This document shows positions 1 through 6,154 of a stretch of DNA of 6,667 bases, in pieces. The DNA is from Phycisphaeraceae bacterium. Lineage in GTDB: Bacteria; Planctomycetota; Phycisphaerae; Phycisphaerales; Phycisphaeraceae. Position 1 is the stretch's first letter, and the number at the start of each line of letters is the position of its first letter. The notes below the pieces were generated by a model. It did no database searches. It was not told where the DNA came from and saw nothing but the letters and a program-made list of their open reading frames with translations. The stretch spans positions 1 through 6,667 of the forward strand of contig JAJDCV010000178.1 of assembly GCA_029260675.1 (NCBI GenBank). Direction: 5' to 3'. The translations under genes were made by a program, and so were the position numbers.

Positions 1-646
<646 letters not shown>

Positions 647-718
647 GAACCAGGCGATCAAGCCCGCCGCATAATCGTCCGATCTTAGGCCTATCACCCC
701 GATTCAGACACGCACGTC

Positions 719-1768
719 ATGCCCGCCGAACCGCACAACCCTTCCGAAGAGTCCGGGATCTTCATCGAGTTCCCCACCACCGCCGAGTTGGGCTACCGCA
801 TGCCCGCGGAGTGGGAGCCCCACGAACGCATCTGGCTGACCACCCCGCACAACCCCGACACCTGGCCGGGCTGTCTGGACAAAGCTCAAGCGCAGTACGC
901 GGCGTGGATACAAGAGATGAGCCCGTTCGTGAAGGTCCAGACCACACAGAGCCTGGGCATCAAGACCAACGACTCCTGGATACGCGACTACGGCCCGATC
1001 TTCGTCGTCGACGACCGCGGCGGGCTGGGCTGCCACAGCTTCCGCTTCAACGCTTGGGGACGGAAGTACGACCCCTGGGACAAAGACAACTCCGTCCCAC
1101 ACAAGATCGCCGCACACCTCAAGACGGCGCTCTGGCGTCACGACATGGTCCTCGAAGGCGGGTCCATCGGCGTCAACGGCAAGGGCACGCTGCTCACCAC
1201 CGAGTCCTGCCTCCTGCACGATAACCGTAACCCCAAACTCACACGCAACCAGATCGAGCAACAACTGCACGCAACACTCGGCACCACCCACGTCATCTGG
1301 ATGGCGGGCGGACTCGAAGGCGACGACACCGACGGCCACATGGACGACATCGCACGCTTCGTCGCCCCCGACACCATCCTCGCCGTCCGCGCACCGAAAG
1401 ACCATCCCGACCACGACATCCTCGAGAGAGACTGGAACATTCTCGCCGACGCCCGCGATCAGGACGGCCAACCCCTGAACATCGTCCCGCTGCCCGTCCC
1501 CGACCCGATCACGTATGACTTCCCACCCAATAAGCAGATCGAACGCGGCACCTACCACCTCCCCGCCAGCTACGCCAACTTCCTGATAAGCAACGGTGCC
1601 GTCTTCGTCCCCATCTTCGGCCAACACACCGACGACCAGGCACTACATATCATCGACCACGCCACCCCCGGCATGGCCGTCATCCCCATCCGCGCCGAAT
1701 GGATCGTCGTCGGACGCGGCGCATTGCACTGCCTCAGCCAACAGCAACCCGCAGCGAGCGCAACGTGA
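719..1768 (+). CDS. aguA: Agmatine deiminase (AguA), PAD_porph family
   Basis: This 349-residue cytoplasmic enzyme converts agmatine to N-carbamoylputrescine and ammonia, supplying AguB encoded just upstream. It belongs to the guanidine-modifying (peptidylarginine deiminase, Porphyromonas-type) family and has the usual length. Visible signatures are MPAEWEPHERIWLTTP (residues 28-43), NDSWIRDYGP (84-93, with D90), EGGSI (146-150), DDTDGHMDDIARF (202-214, with H207 and D209) and the C-terminal nucleophile C338 in GRGALHCLSQQQP. D90, E146, H207, D209 and C338 fit, in order and spacing, the catalytic residues known for agmatine deiminases. The C-terminal loop reads GRGALHC where many relatives have a GGGNIHC-like sequence, a mild variation. 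The ATG at 719 gives a normal N-terminal leader. No Shine-Dalgarno sequence is visible before it in the 72-bp gap, so translation may be leader-independent or coupled. The gene ends with TGA, ahead of an inverted repeat that could terminate the transcript. Confidence 0.95.
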   Translation: MPAEPHNPSEESGIFIEFPTTAELGYRMPAEWEPHERIWLTTPHNPDTWPGCLDKAQAQYAAWIQEMSPFVKVQTTQSLGIKTNDSWIRDYGPIFVVDDRGGLGCHSFRFNAWGRKYDPWDKDNSVPHKIAAHLKTALWRHDMVLEGGSIGVNGKGTLLTTESCLLHDNRNPKLTRNQIEQQLHATLGTTHVIWMAGGLEGDDTDGHMDDIARFVAPDTILAVRAPKDHPDHDILERDWNILADARDQDGQPLNIVPLPVPDPITYDFPPNKQIERGTYHLPASYANFLISNGAVFVPIFGQHTDDQALHIIDHATPGMAVIPIRAEWIVVGRGALHCLSQQQPAASAT

Positions 1769-1789
1769 ACAACCTATAGGCTCAGAATG

Positions 1790-1863
1790 TAGACAGGATG
1801 ACAGGATTTACAGGATCATAGGTATAAACTGATCCCATCTTGTCCATCCTGTCTTCCTGTCTA
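1790..1863. repeat. Imperfect inverted repeat of ACAGGAT units; possible terminator between convergent genes
   Basis: The left arm (1790-1816) contains three copies of ACAGGAT, at 1793, 1801 and 1810. The right arm (1837-1863) carries the complementary units ATCTTGT, ATCCTGT and TTCCTGT. By my alignment 23 of 27 positions pair, around a 20-nt loop (1817-1836). On the + strand a T-rich stretch (about 1868-1875) follows the stem, so it could end aguA transcription. On the - strand it lies downstream of the GNAT gene. Related ACAGGAT-type repeats are, from memory, dispersed in many environmental bacterial genomes including planctomycetes, so this may be a mobile or expanding intergenic cassette rather than a dedicated terminator. 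The structure is directly visible; the function is inferred. Confidence 0.8.
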
Positions 1864-1874
1864 ATGCCTTTTCT

Positions 1875-1922
1875 TCTCTGTGCCTCTGTGCCTCTGTGCC
1901 TCTGTGTCTCTGTGTCTCTGTG
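1875..1922. repeat. Tandem repeat, six 8-nt units (T/C)CTCTGTG
   Basis: Six contiguous 8-nt units fill exactly 48 bp. The order is TCTCTGTG once, CCTCTGTG three times and TCTCTGTG twice, so only the first base of each unit varies. The array begins 11 bp after the right arm of the ACAGGAT inverted repeat and ends 8 bp before the stop codon of the GNAT gene. It has no spacers and is not a CRISPR. Read as protein it gives a Leu/Cys/Ser/Val repeat that I regard as spurious. CTCTGTG/CACAGAG arrays of this kind are, from memory, widespread in environmental genomes. No promoter or coding role can be supported. Confidence 0.85.
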
Positions 1923-1930
1923 GTTCAATC

Positions 1931-2569
1931 TTATCCAAGTTCATATCCCGGGTTCAACCACTCGATCAGCGTCGCCCAGTTGTCGCTCGCCGCGTCCTCA
2001 AGATAGTCTTGGATCAGCCCGCGGACCACAAACCCGTTCTTGAGTTGAAAGCTCAGCGTCCCGTCGAACAGCTCCCCGGAAACGACCTTGTCGACGTACT
2101 GCTTGGGCGTCAGCGTGTTCTTGTGCTCGGAATAACCCGGGATCAAACCCCCGGCGACGATGCCCTTGCGGTTGTGCCGCACCGCCAGGTCCTGCCGAGC
2201 TTCGTACAGCAACCGACCGATCCCTTTGCCGCGCGAGTCGGGGTGGACGCTGATATCCGCTCCGTAGTAGTAATCACCATCGGGATCATGTTTTGTGAAA
2301 TACAACCCGGCGCAGACTTCCAGGAAAGTATGTTTGGGATTATCCAGGTCGAAGTCGGTGAAAAACCCCGACCCCTGCCCGACGATCCGGCCGCTGTCCG
2401 TTGCCACGAACTGGCCCTCGGGGAAGACCTTGTATTGACTCTCGAAATGCTCGACCCGCATCAGCTCCCGGCTATCCAGCGTCGGGTAGCAGTCGCGCTG
2501 AAGTTGTTCGAGCCCGGCGAAGTCCTCGGGCTGCATCGTCCGGATCGTGATGGGGTTCGTCTCGGCCAT
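1931..2569 (-). CDS. GNAT-family N-acetyltransferase (YhcX-like N-terminal domain type)
   Basis: This 212-residue protein is predicted to transfer an acetyl or acyl group from acyl-CoA to an amine; the substrate is unknown. The GNAT core is visible: the N-terminal strand and helix ITIRTMQPEDFAGLEQLQ (residues 7-24), the central strand before motif A at YYYGADISVHPD (100-111), and the acyl-CoA pyrophosphate loop RGKGIG (113-118) followed by the helix RLLYEAR. The segments FPEGQFVA, TKHDPDGD, LTPKQYVDKV and LSFQLKNGF match what I recall of the N-terminal domain of Bacillus YhcX-type proteins, in which this GNAT is fused to a carbon-nitrogen hydrolase. Here it stands alone, and its TAA stop follows the repeat region directly. 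The ATG lies 4 nt after the aminotransferase stop without a clear Shine-Dalgarno site, so translational coupling in the three-gene operon is likely. The fold is well supported; the substrate is not. Confidence 0.88.
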   Translation of the reverse strand: MAETNPITIRTMQPEDFAGLEQLQRDCYPTLDSRELMRVEHFESQYKVFPEGQFVATDSGRIVGQGSGFFTDFDLDNPKHTFLEVCAGLYFTKHDPDGDYYYGADISVHPDSRGKGIGRLLYEARQDLAVRHNRKGIVAGGLIPGYSEHKNTLTPKQYVDKVVSGELFDGTLSFQLKNGFVVRGLIQDYLEDAASDNWATLIEWLNPGYELG

Positions 2570-2573
2570 CAGA

Positions 2574-3941
2574 TCACGCGGCGTGGTGTTCGCGGTCGGC
2601 GACCTCGATCGCCTCGCCCAGGGCCATCATAGCCTCGTGCAGCTGCTCGTCCGTGATCGTCAGCGGGGCCAGTGTCCGGACACAACTGGAATACAGCCCC
2701 GCCCGGATCATGATCAGCCCACGCTGGTAGCCTTCCTCGACCACGCGCGCCGGTGCGGTCTTGTTCGGCTCCTTGGTCGCACGGTCGTTGACAAACTCGA
2801 TTGCGCACATCGCACCGCACCCACGCACGTCGCCGATCACCGCGTAATGCTCTTTCCACTTCTGGAAATAATCCATCGTCACCGCGCCGATCTGCTCGGC
2901 CCGCCCGGCCAGGCCGTGCTCGAGCATCAGGTCGATCGACGCGATCGCCGACGCACACGCCACCGGGTTCCCGCCGTAGGTCGAGCCCAGCCCCCCGACG
3001 TGCGGCGCGTCCATGATCTCGGCCCGGCCCGTCACCGCCGCGATCGGCATCCCGCTTCCGATCGACTTGGCGGTCAGCAGCAGGTCCGGCTCGACCCCGC
3101 TGTGCTCAATCGCAAACATCTTCCCCGTCCGGCAGAACCCCGACTGCACCTCGTCGGCCGCAAACAGGATCCCATGCTCGGCGCACAGCGCACGCAGCTT
3201 GCGCAGGTAGCCCGCCGACGCGGTGATAAACCCGCCCTCGCCCTGCACCGGTTCGATGATCACCGCCGCGACCGAGGTCGCGTCGACCTGCGCCACCAGT
3301 GCTTTCTTGAATAACCCGATCGCGTAGTCGTCGTATTCCTTGTCACTCATCCCCCCGGGCCTTTCCCGATAGGCGTAAGGGAACGGCACGCGGTACACCT
3401 CCGGCGCGAACGGCCCAAACCCGCGCTTATACAAATCGTACTTGCTGGTCATCGTCATCCCAAGCAGCGAACGCCCGTGGAACGCCCCCTCGAACACGAT
3501 GATCGCCTGCCGACCCGTCGCATACCGCGCGATCTTCACCGCGTTCTCTCCCGCCTCAACACCGGTGTTACACAGCAGCGTCTTGGTCTCACCCTTGATC
3601 GGGGCCAACCCGTTGAGCTTCTCGCACAGCTCGACGTAGGGCTCATACGTCCCGACGATCGCGCAGAGGTGCAAAAGTTTGTCCGCCTGTTTGTGGATCG
3701 CGGCCGTCACTGTCTCCGGGCAGTGTCCGCAGTTCAGCGCGCCGATCCCCGCGTTCAGGTCGATGAACGTGTTCCCGTCCACGTCCGTCACCGCCGCGCC
3801 CCGCGCGCTTTCCGCCACGATCGGGCAGGAGCGGTACAGCCCGCGGACCACCGCCGCGTCCCGGCGCGCCAGCACTGTCCTGGCCTTGGGGCCCGGCAGT
3901 TCGGTCTGGATATCAATCGTTTTGGCGTCGGGTCGGGTCAT
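2574..3941 (-). CDS. Class III PLP-dependent aminotransferase, 4-aminobutyrate aminotransferase-like
   Basis: This 455-residue fold-type I transaminase of the omega-amino-acid group is most like GabT-type enzymes, which move the amino group of 4-aminobutyrate or similar primary amines to 2-oxoglutarate. Visible landmarks are DGNTFIDLNAGIGALNCGH (residues 55-73), the cofactor-phosphate loop NTGVEAGENAVKIAR (125-139), FEGAFHGRSLLGMT (150-163), IIEPVQGEGG (228-237), the PLP-ring aspartate in DEVQSGF (D263), the Schiff-base lysine K292 in TAKSIGSGMP, and GSTYGGNP (319-326). The start ATG is preceded by AGAGGTG (3949-3955) with a 7-nt spacer, and this site overlaps the TAG stop of the upstream C45 gene only 12 nt away, so the two are almost certainly co-transcribed. 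The GNAT gene follows after 4 nt. Putrescine, diamine or ornithine-type substrates are alternatives; GABA specificity is inferred from similarity only. No ectoine synthase is present, which argues against an EctB role. Confidence 0.9.
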   Translation of the reverse strand: MTRPDAKTIDIQTELPGPKARTVLARRDAAVVRGLYRSCPIVAESARGAAVTDVDGNTFIDLNAGIGALNCGHCPETVTAAIHKQADKLLHLCAIVGTYEPYVELCEKLNGLAPIKGETKTLLCNTGVEAGENAVKIARYATGRQAIIVFEGAFHGRSLLGMTMTSKYDLYKRGFGPFAPEVYRVPFPYAYRERPGGMSDKEYDDYAIGLFKKALVAQVDATSVAAVIIEPVQGEGGFITASAGYLRKLRALCAEHGILFAADEVQSGFCRTGKMFAIEHSGVEPDLLLTAKSIGSGMPIAAVTGRAEIMDAPHVGGLGSTYGGNPVACASAIASIDLMLEHGLAGRAEQIGAVTMDYFQKWKEHYAVIGDVRGCGAMCAIEFVNDRATKEPNKTAPARVVEEGYQRGLIMIRAGLYSSCVRTLAPLTITDEQLHEAMMALGEAIEVADREHHAA

Positions 3942-3953
3942 GAGTAAGCACCT

Positions 3954-5063
3954 CTAGGTACCTACCGTATCGGCTCGCCGGGCTCCGGGGGTGAAGCGCT
4001 GGTACTCATTCTCGGACGGCAAACCCCACACCGCCCACACCTCCCGGGTCGCCGGCGACATCACACAGGCCCCCGACGATTCGACGTCATAACCCTCGAC
4101 CGGTGTCTGGCAGACCGAGAACCCGTCACCTTCTCGAAGCCGGGTCAGCTCCATCAGTGTATCTACGGCGATCTTCCCCGTGTGATTACCCAGGAACGCC
4201 CGGGCCTGGTCCAGTCGTGTCACGGTGCTTTTCCACGCCGGCTCGGTCCGCTTGCGTTCAAGACTCACCAGCGCCGACTCCTGGCAGTGGTTGGTGTGTA
4301 CGATCGTGTCTTTCAACGGCGTCACCGATCGCAGGCTCGGGACCGCCTCCACGTTATATCCACGCCCGTCCGGACCCATCACCAGGTAGTTGTGCGCCCC
4401 GGCCAGGTCCGCCGACTCCAGCACATTCATCGCCGCGTCTAGATCGGTCTGCGCCAGCATCTTCCGCACCACAAAGGGCCAGGTCACCCCCTTCTTACCC
4501 TCGCTTGTGTAGAGGTTATTGATCCCCACGGAGATCCCCACCTCGTTCATCCCGATCATCCCCACGCACCCGTTGAGCGTGAACGTCATCACATCCGGCC
4601 CGATGTTCGGCCGAAGGTCCAGCATCATCACGTAAGGCGTCGCTGTGGTATGCATGTCCCACGTCTGTGCAAGATACCCCCGGTCGTCCGGCGACTCCCC
4701 CGGCGCGGTCAGCACCGCCGTGCATCCCCCCGGGTCATCCACCACGTGCTGATGCAGCACGTCCACGAAGTCCGTGAAACCGTTCATGATCAACAGCTCA
4801 ACGATCGGCACCCCCGCGCCGTCGGCGATCCCCTCCAACTCGGCACACAACGCCTCGTCAAACCGGCGGTGGTAGGGCATGCAACGCTCCGCCAGGTCGA
4901 GGATCACGTGGTGGTGCACCCCCGCCCGGGCCCAGTCATCGGTCGCGCACAGCCTCATCCGCTCCTCGGTGAGTGAGCCGATCTCTTTAGCAAACGCCTG
5001 CCCGTGTTGCTGGCCAAGGTTATAGGGGTCACCGCTGACAGAGAGTGTCCGGATCGTTGGCAC
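3954..5063 (-). CDS. C45-family autoproteolytic acyltransferase/amidohydrolase (AAT/Ntn fold)
   Basis: This protein belongs to the acyl-CoA:6-aminopenicillanate acyltransferase-like family of N-terminal nucleophile hydrolases. These cleave themselves before a Cys and then hydrolyse or transfer amide-linked acyl groups. With the GTG start the protein has 369 residues. The family opening VSGDPYNLGQQHG places the conserved Gly-His-Gly region at about residues 17-21. The self-cleavage site is GGC-T, with C114 as the expected nucleophile of the large chain. AQTWDMH (about 133-138) and the C-terminal VWAVWGLPSENEYQRF also fit. I prefer GTG at 5063 because AAGGAG (5070-5075) lies 6 nt before it and the protein then begins as in relatives. 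An ATG at 5081 and another at 5174 are in frame, but the latter would lie upstream of the predicted promoter. No signal peptide is seen, so it is probably cytoplasmic. It leads the operon with the aminotransferase and GNAT. The substrate is unknown. Confidence 0.85.
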   Translation of the reverse strand: MPTIRTLSVSGDPYNLGQQHGQAFAKEIGSLTEERMRLCATDDWARAGVHHHVILDLAERCMPYHRRFDEALCAELEGIADGAGVPIVELLIMNGFTDFVDVLHQHVVDDPGGCTAVLTAPGESPDDRGYLAQTWDMHTTATPYVMMLDLRPNIGPDVMTFTLNGCVGMIGMNEVGISVGINNLYTSEGKKGVTWPFVVRKMLAQTDLDAAMNVLESADLAGAHNYLVMGPDGRGYNVEAVPSLRSVTPLKDTIVHTNHCQESALVSLERKRTEPAWKSTVTRLDQARAFLGNHTGKIAVDTLMELTRLREGDGFSVCQTPVEGYDVESSGACVMSPATREVWAVWGLPSENEYQRFTPGARRADTVGT

Positions 5064-5069
5064 ACAAAG

Positions 5070-5075
5070 CTCCTT
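5070..5075 (-). promoter_or_regulatory. Ribosome binding site AAGGAG that decides the GTG start
   Basis: On the - strand AAGGAG lies 6 nt before the in-frame GTG at 5063-5061. No comparable site precedes the in-frame ATG at 5081. This placement favours the GTG as the C45-family start. Confidence 0.7.
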
Positions 5076-5099
5076 ACGCATCAAAGGACATGCAGCACC

Positions 5100-5108
5100 A
5101 TTATAACA
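5100..5108 (-). promoter_or_regulatory. Extended -10 promoter (TGTTATAAT) for the C45-aminotransferase-GNAT operon
   Basis: Reading the - strand, TGTTATAAT combines a consensus TATAAT with the TG dinucleotide of an extended -10 element. No good -35 hexamer lies 16-18 nt upstream, which is typical of extended -10 promoters. Transcription would begin near 5092-5094 and leave a leader of about 30 nt before the GTG start. The match is striking in an otherwise GC-rich region. The start point is predicted, not observed. Confidence 0.6.
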
Positions 5109-5196
5109 AAGCACGTCCGTCAGGTCGCCACGTGATCCGCACCCCAACAAACACGCACGTCGGTCAACCCACATCTTTTGAACAGATCAATTTTAT

Positions 5197-5226
5197 CCGC
5201 AGCGAGCGGGCTTGCCGTTTAGCGGC
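5197..5226. repeat. Two adjacent short hairpins (REP-like)
   Basis: CCGC-agcga-GCGG (5197-5209) is followed after 4 nt by GCCG-tttag-CGGC (5214-5226). Both have a 4-bp GC stem and a 5-nt loop. The paired arrangement resembles small dispersed intergenic palindromes (REP-like) of GC-rich bacteria. With one copy in view, membership of a repeat family cannot be shown. Confidence 0.4.
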
Positions 5227-5324
5227 GGACCACAGATCCGCGCGTCGGCTCTTCACCCAAGCCCCAAACCGGGCCCGCCCATAAGGCGCCTGCCAAATTT
5301 TAAGGTCTACCGCTCTACCCTCAG

Positions 5325-5343
5325 CCCCCGGCTCTGCCGGGGG
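5325..5343. repeat. Perfect 8-bp GC hairpin with 3-nt loop
   Basis: CCCCCGGC (5325-5332), loop TCT, GCCGGGGG (5336-5343) is a perfect inverted repeat. Neither strand has a T-tract directly after it, so it is not a standard intrinsic terminator. On the - strand it still lies downstream of the DUF4159-like gene and could stabilise or pause that transcript. It may be a dispersed palindrome. Confidence 0.6.
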
Positions 5344-5366
5344 ATCGGCCCGTGATGGGGGGCACG

Positions 5367-5385
5367 AAAATAACGCGCAACGCGT
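5367..5385 (-). terminator. Possible weak intrinsic terminator after the DUF4159-like gene
   Basis: Immediately after the TGA stop, the - strand reads ACGCG-TTG-CGCGT followed by TATTTT. This is a 5-bp GC stem, a 3-nt loop and a short T-rich tail. The stem is short for a terminator. The gene ends here and a separate promoter begins the next operon, which is consistent with termination. Confidence 0.35.
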
Positions 5386-5386
5386 A

Positions 5387-6121
5387 TCAATGCGTCAACG
5401 CATACGCCAGGATGTTCACGTTCAACTTCCGGGCGCTCCTCGCCTCGTTCCCCCCGCAGCAGCAGCAGTCGCCCCCGGCGTTGTCGGTGTCGTTCAGCCC
5501 GTCGGGCGACCAGATCATTACAACACGCCCGTCGATCTGTATAGCCTCCAGGTGCGGCAGCCTCGGCCCGCCGGACTTGTAACGCGAACGCCTGACCTCA
5601 TACACCGTATGAAAAACCGGGTGATCGGCCTCCAGCTTCACCGCTTCGGCGTCGGGGAACAGGGACCGTATCGCACTGCTAAAGCTCGTGTTCCAATGCT
5701 CGGAACTACACCCCGACGACGCCAGCAGAAACCCGCCACCGGCCAGGTAATCTTTCAGATTCGTAAGCTGCTCGTCGGTCAGCTCGAACGCGCCCTCACC
5801 GCTCATCACCGCGAAGGGGTAGTCAAACAACTCGACCGACTCCAGCCGAACCGCTTCAAATACTGGGTGGGCCTGGATGTTCGTCTCTTCGCGCGCCACC
5901 CTGAGAAAATCATCTGAAAAGCAGACGGATGTTTTATCCTCGGCATAGATCAGGTTCGCGCAGTAGACCTCGGCCTCCATGTCATCGCCCGATCCGGAGC
6001 GGGGGACCGTATCACCGCTGTTGTCTCCCGAGGCCTGGACCACCAAGCCAAGTCCAAGGAAGATCGTCAGCGCCAGAAACCACTGCGCTTTGACGGTACG
6101 GGTGGGTTCGCTTGTGCTCAT
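5387..6121 (-). CDS. Exported DUF4159-family-like protein of unknown function
   Basis: The 244-residue protein has a basic N-terminus and a hydrophobic stretch at about residues 13-30, so it is either secreted or anchored in the membrane by its N-terminus. The body matches what I know of DUF4159: ANLIYAEDKTSVCFSDDF (residues 55-72), LFDYPFAVMSGEGAFELTDEQ (98-118), the LKDYLAGGGFLLASSGCSS segment (122-140), DHPVFHTVYEV (166-176), then VVMIWSPDGLND and the C-terminal NVNILAYALTH. The glutamine-amidotransferase-like shape of the family suggests a binding or structural role rather than a proven enzyme. Four consecutive cysteines (C219-C222) precede GGNE near the C-terminus, with further Cys at 54, 67 and 138. 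The start is secure: ATG at 6121 follows GGAGGT with a 5-nt spacer. It lies 33 nt downstream of the unnamed gene, probably in the same operon. The function is unknown. Confidence 0.8.
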   Translation of the reverse strand: MSTSEPTRTVKAQWFLALTIFLGLGLVVQASGDNSGDTVPRSGSGDDMEAEVYCANLIYAEDKTSVCFSDDFLRVAREETNIQAHPVFEAVRLESVELFDYPFAVMSGEGAFELTDEQLTNLKDYLAGGGFLLASSGCSSEHWNTSFSSAIRSLFPDAEAVKLEADHPVFHTVYEVRRSRYKSGGPRLPHLEAIQIDGRVVMIWSPDGLNDTDNAGGDCCCCGGNEARSARKLNVNILAYALTH

Positions 6122-6126
6122 ACTTG

Positions 6127-6132
6127 ACCTCC
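6127..6132 (-). promoter_or_regulatory. Strong ribosome binding site GGAGGT
   Basis: GGAGGT on the - strand lies 5 nt before the ATG at 6121. It is the strongest such site in the window and fixes the start of the DUF4159-like gene. Confidence 0.75.
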
Positions 6133-6154
6133 GGGCACGTTAAGGCCCCCCATT

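Larger units (their letters stand above)
5109..5386. other. Intergenic region without a gene; several small hairpins
   Basis: Between the operon promoter and the stop of the DUF4159-like gene I find no credible coding sequence, tRNA or protein family signature on either strand. It includes an AT-richer patch (about 5175-5196), a pair of short hairpins (5197-5226), a longer perfect hairpin (5325-5343) and a short stem directly after the DUF4159-like stop codon. Short open frames here have no ribosome site and no recognisable composition. Confidence 0.6.

Noticed and set aside
704..1627. Long open frame on the - strand opposite aguA
   Set aside because: It is an antisense shadow of a GC-rich gene with strong third-position bias; it has no recognisable motifs, and aguA is fully explained by its family signatures.
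1875..1922. CRISPR array
   Set aside because: The units are contiguous 8-mers without spacers, and no cas genes are present.
1880..2632. Long + strand open frame starting in the CTCTGTG array
   Set aside because: Its start is the repeat itself and its remainder is antisense to the GNAT gene; the Leu/Cys/Ser opening is a translation of the repeat.
1931..3941. Ectoine biosynthesis (EctB transaminase plus EctA acetyltransferase)
   Set aside because: No ectoine synthase is present, the transaminase is GabT-like, and the GNAT resembles the YhcX domain rather than EctA.
3955..3964. Perfect palindrome TAGGTACCTA over the C45 gene stop codon
   Set aside because: It has no loop and is short; it overlaps the stop codon and the ribosome site of the next gene, so chance is sufficient. 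No regulator site can be argued.
5281..5310. AT-rich patch as a second promoter or small gene
   Set aside because: No -10/-35 pair at proper spacing and no start with a ribosome site follow it on either strand.
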